From positions 59,170-123,169 of the forward strand of contig CAUVXJ010000106.1 of assembly GCA_963555925.1 (NCBI GenBank): a DNA stretch of 64,000 bases, given 5' to 3'. The DNA comes from Protofrankia sp963555925 (lineage in GTDB: Bacteria; Actinomycetota; Actinomycetes; Frankiales; Frankiaceae). Shown here piece after piece: positions 1-7,333 of the stretch. Position 1 is the first letter of the stretch, and every line of letters begins with the position of its first letter. The notes beneath the pieces are model-generated. The model was not told the origin of the DNA. It did no database searches and worked only from the letters and a program-made list of their open reading frames with translations. The position numbers and the translations under genes were made by a program.

Positions 1-672
1 CCGCTCACCCCCCAGGTACTCGCCTCGGCCTTCAGCACGCTGGAGCCGGTCTACCCGCTGGTGCTCGTCGACGCCCCGCTCGACTGGACGTCGCCGCTGG
101 CGTCGCTCACGCTCGGCGGAGCCGGCGTCATCGTTCTGGTCGTGCCGGCACTCCCCGGCGATCTCGCCGAGGCGGCAGCCGCGTTGCGCGGCTCAGACGG
201 TCCTCGGACGCGCCACGGCGGCCCGGCACCAACAGTGATCGTCGCCGCACTGTCGGTGCGGCGCGGCCGGTGGTCGCCTCAGACCCGGTCTGCTGCGGCC
301 AAGCTGGCTCGGCGGGTGGACGCGATGGTTCGTATCCCCTATGACACGCGGCTGGATGACACTGTTACCGAGGCACTGCGTACCCGTCCGGGAAACAGCG
401 CCAAGCAAGGAGACAACGCTGGTCGAGGGCAGTGCAACGCCGTTCCGATTCCGTTCTCCCGACTGCGGTGGCGCAGCCGGCGGGCGTTTCTCCGACTGGC
501 CGCAACCGTCGTTGACGCGTGCCGTGACCCGGATGACATCAGCGTGGACAACAATGAGACCGACGACACAGCTGCCGTGCACAGCCACGCTATACATGAT
601 CGCAGCTCAGTTCCGGGCGTATCATCCGACGATCTGCGCGCCGACCTGAACCCAGGAAGGGAACAGCAATGA
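1..672 (+). CDS. MinD/ParA-like ATPase, C-terminal part (5' end outside window)
   Basis: The reading frame is open from base 1, so the gene starts upstream of the window. The visible part begins with a hydrophobic strand ending in LVLVDAPLD, which resembles the Walker B region (DxP) of MinD/ParA/CpaE-type ATPases. A second strand (VIVLVVPALPGD) and a later IPYDTRLDD segment fit the C-terminal half of that fold. The last 100 residues are polar and probably disordered. The stop overlaps the next ATG (ATGA), indicating translational coupling with a type IV secretion-like operon. MinD/CpaE-like ATPases occur in some actinobacterial secretion and pilus operons. The P-loop would lie outside the window, so family membership rests on the C-terminal half only. 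Confidence 0.55.
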   Translation, partial: PLTPQVLASAFSTLEPVYPLVLVDAPLDWTSPLASLTLGGAGVIVLVVPALPGDLAEAAAALRGSDGPRTRHGGPAPTVIVAALSVRRGRWSPQTRSAAAKLARRVDAMVRIPYDTRLDDTVTEALRTRPGNSAKQGDNAGRGQCNAVPIPFSRLRWRSRRAFLRLAATVVDACRDPDDISVDNNETDDTAAVHSHAIHDRSSVPGVSSDDLRADLNPGREQQ

Positions 673-1085
673 TCGTCCATACCGCGACCGCGCAGGTAAC
701 GGTCGTCCTCGCCCAGGTCCAGGTCAAGCCCGACGACTCCAAAGCGCCTGGGATCAACGCGCTCAAGGACCTCGTCAACGGCCTCGCCGCGTATGCCGTG
801 ATCGCAGCCGTCGCAGCCGTGCTTCTCGGCGGCATCGCCTGGGCACTCGGCGAGCGGATGGGCCTCGACCGCGCCTCGACGATCGGCAAGAGCGGTGTGC
901 TCGCCGGCTTCGGGCTCGCCTTCCTCGTCGGCGCCGCGGCGGCCGTCGTCAACTTCTTCCTCGCGACCGGAGCGACCGCGTCGTCCGGCACCCCGGACCA
1001 GCCCAAGGCGTTGGACAGACCGGCTGTCGTCCGGACCCTCGACCCCGGGGACCACGACCAGACGCCCCCGCCGTGGCCGTTCTGA
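669..1085 (+). CDS. small two-helix membrane protein of conjugation-like operon (DUF6112/VirB2-like)
   Basis: This 138-residue protein has two hydrophobic segments, at about residues 40-60 (AYAVIAAVAAVLLGGIAWAL) and 75-98, separated by a short charged loop, with a polar proline-rich tail. An N-terminal stretch (about 1-15) could be a weak signal. Size, topology and position just before a TrbL-like gene fit the small DUF6112-type proteins of actinobacterial conjugative operons. A comparison with the VirB2/TrbC pilin fold is inference only. Its start overlaps the stop of the upstream ATPase gene by 4 bp. Confidence 0.6.
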   Translation: MIVHTATAQVTVVLAQVQVKPDDSKAPGINALKDLVNGLAAYAVIAAVAAVLLGGIAWALGERMGLDRASTIGKSGVLAGFGLAFLVGAAAAVVNFFLATGATASSGTPDQPKALDRPAVVRTLDPGDHDQTPPPWPF

Positions 1086-1183
1086 CCCGTTCCTGCCATC
1101 CCGACCGGCCGATATTGGGATGATGGGTCGGCTGTCGTTGCCGAGCAGGCACGTCCAAGGCTGTCACACCGAGGGAGGGGACG

Positions 1184-1999
1184 TTGGTCAACGAGCCTGA
1201 CTGGGCTCCGCGCAGTCTTGTCGCCCTCCTGGCGGTAACCGGCGTAGCAATGCTCGCCATCGGTATCCTCATCGGCCGCTACCTGCTTCCCGCGTCGAGC
1301 GCACCCGTTGCCCGGGCACCAGTCGAGCCGGTGGGAAGCGCCCAGCCGGATGCGGAGGCGTCCACCGCCGTCGTGCCAAGGCCCAGCGACGGCAGTACCA
1401 GCCGGCCCGGGACGAGCCCGCCTCAGACACCCGCCACCGCGACACCGGCCGGACGCCCACTGCCGGGTATGCCGACCCGCACCAACGAGTTCGGGATTCC
1501 GGTCGGCTACCCCCACACCGAAGCCGGCGCCATAAGCGCCTGCGGCAATTACGTCGCCGCCTACTCCTTCGCTCGTAATCGGGAACCGTCGCGCATACAT
1601 GCAGTATTGACATCAATATCCGAAACGACAGTGGTAAGCAAGCTCGCAAATCGCATTATTGAAGTTGACAAAAAGAATTCAACCAGCTATGGTGCAACGT
1701 CGATTAACGATCCGAAAATCAGCTTCAACTCTCGTATTCTCGGATTCGAAGTTCAGCAGAAAACACTCGACACTGTAACCGTTTCAATTTGGTCTTCAGC
1801 CAGTTTTGGGGCTTACGAAAATACTGACGTAAATCTCCTTCCCCAAGCACGCTGGGGAACCGATATATGCGCAGTAACCTGGTTCAACAATGACTGGAAA
1901 ATCACAGATGCTAACGATGGTCCAGGCGGTCCCGTCATAACCGAAAGGGCTGCCGAGGGATACCAGCGGTTCACATACGTGGGAGGCCCTGGATCATGA
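1184..1999 (+). CDS. single-pass exported protein of conjugation-like operon
   Basis: I place the start at TTG 1184, preceded by a purine-rich GAGGGAGGGG site. Residues about 12-35 form one transmembrane or signal-anchor segment, followed by a proline/threonine-rich linker (about 45-95) and a roughly 165-residue globular domain ending near the C terminus. Topology resembles the bitopic VirB8/TcpC-like proteins of type IV secretion systems, but I recognise no signature. The stop overlaps the next start (ATGA). The globular domain, roughly 1580-1980, is visibly richer in A and T than its surroundings, with AT-ending codons that are rare elsewhere in the window. This hints at foreign origin or recent domain replacement. 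Confidence 0.6.
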   Translation: MVNEPDWAPRSLVALLAVTGVAMLAIGILIGRYLLPASSAPVARAPVEPVGSAQPDAEASTAVVPRPSDGSTSRPGTSPPQTPATATPAGRPLPGMPTRTNEFGIPVGYPHTEAGAISACGNYVAAYSFARNREPSRIHAVLTSISETTVVSKLANRIIEVDKKNSTSYGATSINDPKISFNSRILGFEVQQKTLDTVTVSIWSSASFGAYENTDVNLLPQARWGTDICAVTWFNNDWKITDANDGPGGPVITERAAEGYQRFTYVGGPGS

Positions 2000-3336
2000 G
2001 TTCCCAGGTCGATGGCGTTAATGTAATTGCAATCAGTTTTGATCCGTTCACTCCTCTCAAAGATACCGTTTCAGACGGGACCGGGGGCTTCCTGGACTCG
2101 GTGGGTACAGCGTTCGCGAACATGGCAGCTGACCTGTCGGCATCCGTGTTCAGCTTCGCGGCGCAGAAGACCGCGATCGACCTGAACCAGGACTACGTCG
2201 TCAGGAACTACAACATCGTCTTCGGTGTGGCGATCCTGGTGGTCACCGGCCTGTTCATCTGTGCCTGTATTGTCGGCGCCGTGCGCGGGGACCCGCACAT
2301 TCTCGGCCGCGCTCTCGCATCCACCGGCACCGCGATCATCGGCTCCTTCGTCGTGCTGGCTCTCCTGCAGATGCTGCTTTCCGCCAGCGACGGCATCTCC
2401 GAATCGTTCGGCGACGGCGCGCCGCTGGGCGCAAGCCTGGTGGCCCAGCTTCGAGCTCTCCCCCAACAGGGCAACTTCGCTCTCGACATGGTCCTGTCGC
2501 TGCTCGTCGCGCTGTTCTCGTTCGCGCTCTTCCTGGTTCTCTATATCCGCAAAGTAGCCATCATCGTGGTTGCGGTGTTCATCCCGCTGTATCTGGCCGG
2601 GCAGCCGGCGATGTCGACCCGCAACTGGATGAAGCGAGCTGTGGAAATCCTCGCCGCGCTCGTCTTCGCCAAGCCCGTCATCTATGCGATCTTCACCCTG
2701 GGCTCGAGCATTGCCAGCGACGCGACCGGATCAGCCATGGACCAGACACTGACGATTCTCAGCGGCATTGTGATTATGGCCGCCGCGGTCTTCTCACCGC
2801 TCGCCCTTCTCTATGTGATCGGGATGGCCGACGTTCAGATCATGCAGGCGATCGGCTCGGCGAGTAAGCGCGGCGCGGCAACGTTCGGCCACGGCGCGGG
2901 CGCGCTGCTCGGCTCGTCGTCGCGGGAGACCTTCCGGGGTATCGGCGGCCGGCTGCAGAGCCGACAACGGAGCGGGTCGGGGGTAGACGCGGGCCGGCCC
3001 GTCACCGGCGATCTCGCCCCGGTCAGCGCCGGTGGCACGGCCAGGGCGGGCAACCGCCGCGGGTCCTCAACCGGCCCGGCGACACGGGTCGGCACACCGA
3101 CCGCCCGTGCCCGCCAGACCAGCGGTGCTCAGGCCGTCGGTGCTCAAGCCGCCGGTGGCCAGCCGGCCCAGACCGCGGCACGGGCCACCGGCGGTGGCTC
3201 CGCGCCGCGCGGCGGCACCTCCGCGCGCGTCCCCCGAGCGTCGATTCCCCGCGCCGTGCCACCCAAGGCCGCGGCATCGCCCAAAGTGACCACCCCGACG
3301 CCGCCGATTCACCCCACCCGTACCGGAAGAAGCTGA
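1996..3336 (+). CDS. TrbL/VirB6-like polytopic membrane protein
   Basis: This 446-residue protein has about seven hydrophobic segments between residues 70 and 295, followed by a long Gly/Ala/Pro/Arg-rich low-complexity tail (about 300-446). The layout of an N-terminal soluble part, a bundle of helices and a disordered C terminus is that of TrbL/VirB6-type inner-membrane channel components of conjugation machineries. It overlaps the upstream gene by 4 bp and sits directly ahead of the SCO6880-like gene, the order seen in actinobacterial conjugation-like operons. The tail has no visible motif and probably lies in the cytoplasm. Function in DNA or protein transfer is inferred from context. Confidence 0.65.
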   Translation: MSSQVDGVNVIAISFDPFTPLKDTVSDGTGGFLDSVGTAFANMAADLSASVFSFAAQKTAIDLNQDYVVRNYNIVFGVAILVVTGLFICACIVGAVRGDPHILGRALASTGTAIIGSFVVLALLQMLLSASDGISESFGDGAPLGASLVAQLRALPQQGNFALDMVLSLLVALFSFALFLVLYIRKVAIIVVAVFIPLYLAGQPAMSTRNWMKRAVEILAALVFAKPVIYAIFTLGSSIASDATGSAMDQTLTILSGIVIMAAAVFSPLALLYVIGMADVQIMQAIGSASKRGAATFGHGAGALLGSSSRETFRGIGGRLQSRQRSGSGVDAGRPVTGDLAPVSAGGTARAGNRRGSSTGPATRVGTPTARARQTSGAQAVGAQAAGGQPAQTAARATGGGSAPRGGTSARVPRASIPRAVPPKAAASPKVTTPTPPIHPTRTGRS

Positions 3337-3343
3337 GTCGGGC

Positions 3344-4846
3344 GTGGTCGCCGAACGCACATACCGTTTCGGGCCGCTGGAACGCGGCGGGATCCTGCTG
3401 GGCATGCGCTGGCCGCAGCTCGGGCTGATGGTCGGGGTGATGCTGTGCATCCTCGGAGCGTTGCGGTCCCCGGTCATACTGGCTCCCGGGTGGCTCGCGC
3501 TGGCGGGCGCCCTGGGGTTCATCGCGTTCGTCCGTGTCGACGACCGTAACCTCGATCAGTGGGTGCCGATCCTTGTCGGTTTCACGATGCAGAAGGTGAT
3601 GGGCGAAACGGTGTTCCGCGGGGCGTTGTTCCGGACCGGCGACGACGCCGACCACCTCTCCAAGACCGCGCTGCCAGGGCCGCTGTCATCCCTGGTGATG
3701 CTGTCGGTGCCGGTTGGCAACAGCCGTTACGTGGCGATCGTGAAGGACGTCAAACGAGGGACGTTCACCGCCGTCCTGCAGGTGCAGGGCAGCCAGTTCG
3801 CGTTGCTCGAGTCCGGAGACCAGCAGGCCAGGGTGGATGCCTGGGGCGAGCTGCTGGCCGGGCTGACCATCGGCGGCGGCCGGCTGTCACGGATCCAGTG
3901 GCTGGAGCGCACCCTGCCGGACTCCGGTGACCAGCTGCAACGGCACTGGCGGGTGCGGGGGAACCATGACAGCTCCTGGGCGGCGCAGGCGTACCAGGAA
4001 GTCATCGACGCCGCCGGTCCGGTGGCACGGCGGCACGAGACCTTTCTGTCCTTCCAACTGCGGACCCGTGACGTGCGCCGGGCGATCCAACGCGCCGGCG
4101 GTGGTGATCACGCGGCCTGCACGGTGCTGCTCGGCGAGCTGCGGACCATGGAGGCCGCGCTGGCCAGAGCATCGATCAACACTGTCGGCTGGCTGCCGCC
4201 GCGAGCCCTGGCCGCGGTGATCCGCACCACCTACGATCCGTATTCGATCGAGATGATCGACGCTCGCGGCGGTGCCGCGTCCGACCGGGCGGGTGGGCTC
4301 GCGGGCCTGCCGTCGGGTATCGATCCGGCGATCGCGGGCCCGGTCCGCGCGGTCGCCGCCTGGGACCACTACCGGACCGACTCCGGGTTCCACACCACAT
4401 ACTGGATCAACGGTTGGCCGCGGGTCCCGTCCCCGGCGGCATTCCTCGCGCCGCTGCTCATGGAGACGACCTGCCGGCGAACTGTGTCCCTCGTCGTCGA
4501 GCCGATGCCTGGCCGCAAGGCCGAGAAGACGGTCAACCGCCGCCGGATGGCGCACCTCGGGGAGCAGCAGATGCGGGACAAGGTCGGCAAGGTGACGACT
4601 CAACGTGACATGGCAGAGGCGTCCGAGGTGGAGCGCCGCGAACAGGAACTCATCGCCGGGTTCGGTGCGTTCCGCTTCCACGGGTTCGTGACCGTTTCCG
4701 CGGACGACTTGGACGGTCTGGCTGAGGCATGCGGCGAGGCCGAGACCCTGGCGTCGCGCAGCCGCCTGGAGATGGTCCGGCTGGTCGGCGAGCAGGACCA
4801 GGGGTTCAGCGTTGCCGCGCTGCCGCTGGCCGTGGGGGTGTCATGA
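3344..4846 (+). CDS. SCO6880-like conjugation protein (PrgI/VirB3-like N terminus)
   Basis: The GTG start is 7 bp after the TrbL-like stop. Residues about 20-65 contain two membrane segments in the arrangement of PrgI/VirB3-like proteins (a short N-terminal arm, then two helices). The rest, about 430 residues, is soluble with alternating strands and helices. The segment TTYDPYSIEMID and the C-terminal block ending in a predicted alpha/beta domain match my memory of the SCO6880 family, which lies next to VirB4-like ATPases in Streptomyces. In VirB3-VirB4 systems such a protein anchors the ATPase to the membrane; a similar role here is inferred. The stop overlaps the ATPase start by 4 bp. Confidence 0.65.
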   Translation: MVAERTYRFGPLERGGILLGMRWPQLGLMVGVMLCILGALRSPVILAPGWLALAGALGFIAFVRVDDRNLDQWVPILVGFTMQKVMGETVFRGALFRTGDDADHLSKTALPGPLSSLVMLSVPVGNSRYVAIVKDVKRGTFTAVLQVQGSQFALLESGDQQARVDAWGELLAGLTIGGGRLSRIQWLERTLPDSGDQLQRHWRVRGNHDSSWAAQAYQEVIDAAGPVARRHETFLSFQLRTRDVRRAIQRAGGGDHAACTVLLGELRTMEAALARASINTVGWLPPRALAAVIRTTYDPYSIEMIDARGGAASDRAGGLAGLPSGIDPAIAGPVRAVAAWDHYRTDSGFHTTYWINGWPRVPSPAAFLAPLLMETTCRRTVSLVVEPMPGRKAEKTVNRRRMAHLGEQQMRDKVGKVTTQRDMAEASEVERREQELIAGFGAFRFHGFVTVSADDLDGLAEACGEAETLASRSRLEMVRLVGEQDQGFSVAALPLAVGVS

Positions 4847-6630
4847 CGGTCGACCGATCGCAGGGAGCCAGAACGGACCGGGAGACGCGCCGCGAGCGGA
4901 GGGAGCCGCAACGGGGCGAACGTGAGGCGGCGCGGGCCGAGCGGGCCGCCGCCGGAGCCGAACGCGCGGCGATCCGGCGGGCACGGACGGCGCTGCGCCG
5001 GGGTGAGCAACCGCCGCGCCTGGTCGGACCGCACGCCGGCCGGATCTTCCACAAGCTACGGCTGCCGTCCCACATGGAGACGACCGCGCAGATCGCCGGC
5101 ATCTACCCGTTCGTTGTGGACGCCGGTCTCAGCGCCCCGGGCATGTACATCGGGCGCCATGTCTGGTCGGGCGACTCCTTCGTCTTCGACGTGTTCGAGC
5201 TCTACCGCCAGCAGGTCATCGAGAACCCGAACTTCGCGGTGTTCGGTTCGGTCGGCTCGCGCAAGTCCTCCCTGCTCAAAACCTTGATCTCGCGGGGAGC
5301 CGCGTTCGGTTACCAGGCTGCGGTCCCCTGCGACCCCAAGGGCGAATACACCCGGCTGGCACGCCGGCTCGGCTGCGAGCCGACCTACATCGGCCCGGGG
5401 CTGTCCACCCGGCTCAACCCGTTGGACGCCCCGCCCCGGCCGGCCGGGATGACCGATGCCGACTGGGCGCGGGAGCTCAAGCGGGCACGTTCGGCACTGC
5501 TCTCCTCGCTGATCGAGACCGCGAAGGGCGTGCCGCTCACCCCGTCCGAGCACACCGCCGTGGATCTCGCCCTCGACGTCGTGACCCGGCAAATCACCGG
5601 TGCGTCCACCGAACGGCAGGCTGTTCCGCTGTTGCCGCACGTCCTGGACGCGATGACGAACCCGACCGACGCCGACTGCTCGGGCCTGCCGGTGACCGCC
5701 ACCGAGCTGCGGGACTCCTCCCGGGATGCGACGTTGACGCTGCGCCGGCTCACCCACGGCGCACTCGGCGGGCTCTTCGACGGCCCGACCACATCCCCGC
5801 TGGACTTCGATCGGCCGATCGCCGTGCTCAACCTCGAGCGGGTCCAGGGTTCCGACGAGATGATCGCTCTGATCATGACATGCGCACAGGCATGGATGGA
5901 AGCGGCGCTGATGCGCCAGGACGGCGTTCAACGCTATGTCGTCTATGACGAGTGCTGGCGGCTGATGCGCTTCGCAGGCCTGGTCCGACGGCTGTCCGCG
6001 CAGCAGAAGCTCGCCCGCCAGTGGGGCTGTGCGAACGCGATCGTCGCGCACCGAATCTCGGACCTGCTCTCGGCATCCCCGGATTCGGTCGAGGTGGCCA
6101 AGGGCCTGCTCGCCGAAACAGCGATCCGCATCCTGTACAAGCAGGCGTCCGATCAGATCCCGGACACCCAGCGGGCGTTGGACCTCACCGACGTCGCCTC
6201 GGACATGCTGCCGAGGCTTGATCCAGGATTCGCACTGTGGCTGATCGGCAACCGTGCGTTCTACGTCGAGCACGTCGTCGGCGATCTGGAGATCCCGGTG
6301 GTCCTCAACGGCTCGAAGATGCACGGCGAGATCGACAACGTCAATCTCTTTCCCGAGGATGTCGACCCGGAGCTGCTGGCCGACTATGACCACCCGGACC
6401 TGGTCGACGATGACGACCGGGACGTCGACCCCGCATATACCGGTGACGGTCCGGAAGCAGACCAGCGTGCCCAGTACCTGGATGAGCACCAAGTCAGCGG
6501 CTACGGCCCGCCGCACCGGTACGGACCGGACGGGTTCACCGTCGACACCCCGTCTTCAGATGAGGACGGATTCACCCCAGGGGGCGTCATGGACACCTTC
6601 CCCTATGGGCCGCTTTCCCGGGAGATCTAG
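4843..6630 (+). CDS. VirB4-like conjugation ATPase with atypical Walker A
   Basis: I chose ATG 4843 because it overlaps the upstream stop (ATGA); upstream in-frame sequence is a shadow of the previous gene. The 595-residue product has an Arg/Glu-rich coiled N terminus (residues 5-60), then an ATPase domain. The P-loop near residue 135 reads GSVGSRKSS, with Arg where the canonical GxxGxGKS has Gly. A DPKGEY motif follows, typical of VirB4/TraU-like enzymes of this operon type, and VVYDECWRLM is the Walker B strand with catalytic Glu. It would power assembly or transfer at the membrane. The acidic C-terminal 90 residues look disordered. It is the last gene of the operon, ending 2 bp before a hairpin array. 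Confidence 0.75.
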   Translation: MTVDRSQGARTDRETRRERREPQRGEREAARAERAAAGAERAAIRRARTALRRGEQPPRLVGPHAGRIFHKLRLPSHMETTAQIAGIYPFVVDAGLSAPGMYIGRHVWSGDSFVFDVFELYRQQVIENPNFAVFGSVGSRKSSLLKTLISRGAAFGYQAAVPCDPKGEYTRLARRLGCEPTYIGPGLSTRLNPLDAPPRPAGMTDADWARELKRARSALLSSLIETAKGVPLTPSEHTAVDLALDVVTRQITGASTERQAVPLLPHVLDAMTNPTDADCSGLPVTATELRDSSRDATLTLRRLTHGALGGLFDGPTTSPLDFDRPIAVLNLERVQGSDEMIALIMTCAQAWMEAALMRQDGVQRYVVYDECWRLMRFAGLVRRLSAQQKLARQWGCANAIVAHRISDLLSASPDSVEVAKGLLAETAIRILYKQASDQIPDTQRALDLTDVASDMLPRLDPGFALWLIGNRAFYVEHVVGDLEIPVVLNGSKMHGEIDNVNLFPEDVDPELLADYDHPDLVDDDDRDVDPAYTGDGPEADQRAQYLDEHQVSGYGPPHRYGPDGFTVDTPSSDEDGFTPGGVMDTFPYGPLSREI

Positions 6631-6632
6631 CC

Positions 6633-6775
6633 GGCCAAAGGCCGTGCGAACATGGTTCTCTTCGCACGGCCGGAGGCCCAAAAACCGGGCACAAGGCCAA
6701 AGGCCGTGCGAACATGGTTCTCTTCGCACGGCCGGAGGCCCAAAAACCGGGCACAAGGCCAAAGGCCGTGCGACC
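6633..6775. repeat. tandem array of 62-bp hairpin repeats (2.3 units)
   Basis: Two full 62-bp units and a third partial one follow each other without a break (starts 6633, 6695, 6757). Each unit has an 11-bp perfect stem, GGCCGTGCGAA pairing with TTCGCACGGCC, around the loop CATGGTTCTC, with outer GGCC blocks that can extend the stem. It lies between convergent genes, 2 bp after one stop and 7 bp before the other, so it can act as a two-way terminator. Related single copies occur at 13.9, 20.9, 35.1, 49.0, 59.7 and 61.8 kb. Confidence 0.85.
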
Positions 6776-6781
6776 AGATTC

Positions 6782-7222
6782 TTAACGCGGGGAGTTCTGC
6801 TCGCCGGGATCTGTTGACCAGGGTTGTTGCTGCTGTTGCCAGCCTGCCTGCGGGGTCTGCCAGCCGCCTGGGGGAAGCTGCTGCTGTTGCTGCGCGGGCG
6901 GGTATGCGTTCGGATCCTGCCAGCCGCCCTGCGGCGGGTACCCGGCCGGTGGGTATCCACCCGGCGGGATGTACCCGGCCTGATTGACGTTCACCTGTAC
7001 CGGAGTGCCGCTATTGCTCACTGCGAGGGCGATGGCGACAACCCATCCCACGAGGGTCCAGCCGAGGAAAAGATTGATCACAAGTACGGACGCGACCTGC
7101 CGCTTGCGTACCACAGCGATAATTGTCGGAATGAAATAAAACGCGGTACTACCAATGATCAGGAGCAGTATCGCGATTCCAGCGACGGCGCCGGAACCAC
7201 CGTCAGCAGCAGCGACGTCCAT
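6782..7222 (-). CDS. superinfection-immunity family membrane protein
   Basis: Start ATG 7222 is preferred over the longer frame because AGGGGA lies 6 bp upstream of it. The 146-residue product has two transmembrane helices (about residues 10-32 and 44-64). Between and within them is the pattern FYFIPTIIA...R...VINLFLGWTLVGWVVA, which is the signature I know for the T4 Imm-like superinfection immunity family. In phage T4, Imm blocks DNA entry of further phages; chromosomal homologues are common small membrane proteins of unproven role. The C-terminal half is a Pro/Gly/Gln-rich cytoplasmic tail. Its presence next to a conjugation-like operon could mean exclusion of incoming DNA, which is inference. 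Confidence 0.7.
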   Translation of the reverse strand: MDVAAADGGSGAVAGIAILLLIIGSTAFYFIPTIIAVVRKRQVASVLVINLFLGWTLVGWVVAIALAVSNSGTPVQVNVNQAGYIPPGGYPPAGYPPQGGWQDPNAYPPAQQQQQLPPGGWQTPQAGWQQQQQPWSTDPGEQNSPR

Positions 7223-7333
7223 GGTTTCCCCTGTGTTCATGATCGTAAAAGTTAACCCGTATGTTTTGGGTCACTGTAGCAGCGTTCGGTCAAAAAAGCA
7301 CCGATACTCGTGCACACACAGACACAGACACCG

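Noticed and set aside
5056..6516. Long minus-strand open frame (486 codons) opposite the VirB4-like gene
   Set aside because: It is the antisense shadow of a clear ATPase gene; composition is His/Arg/Gly-rich and there is no motif or ribosome site. High GC makes long empty frames common here.
6652..6987. Plus-strand open frame running through the 62-bp repeats
   Set aside because: Its peptide is just the repeated hairpin translated (duplicate TWFSSHGRRP units), then antisense of the immunity-like gene.
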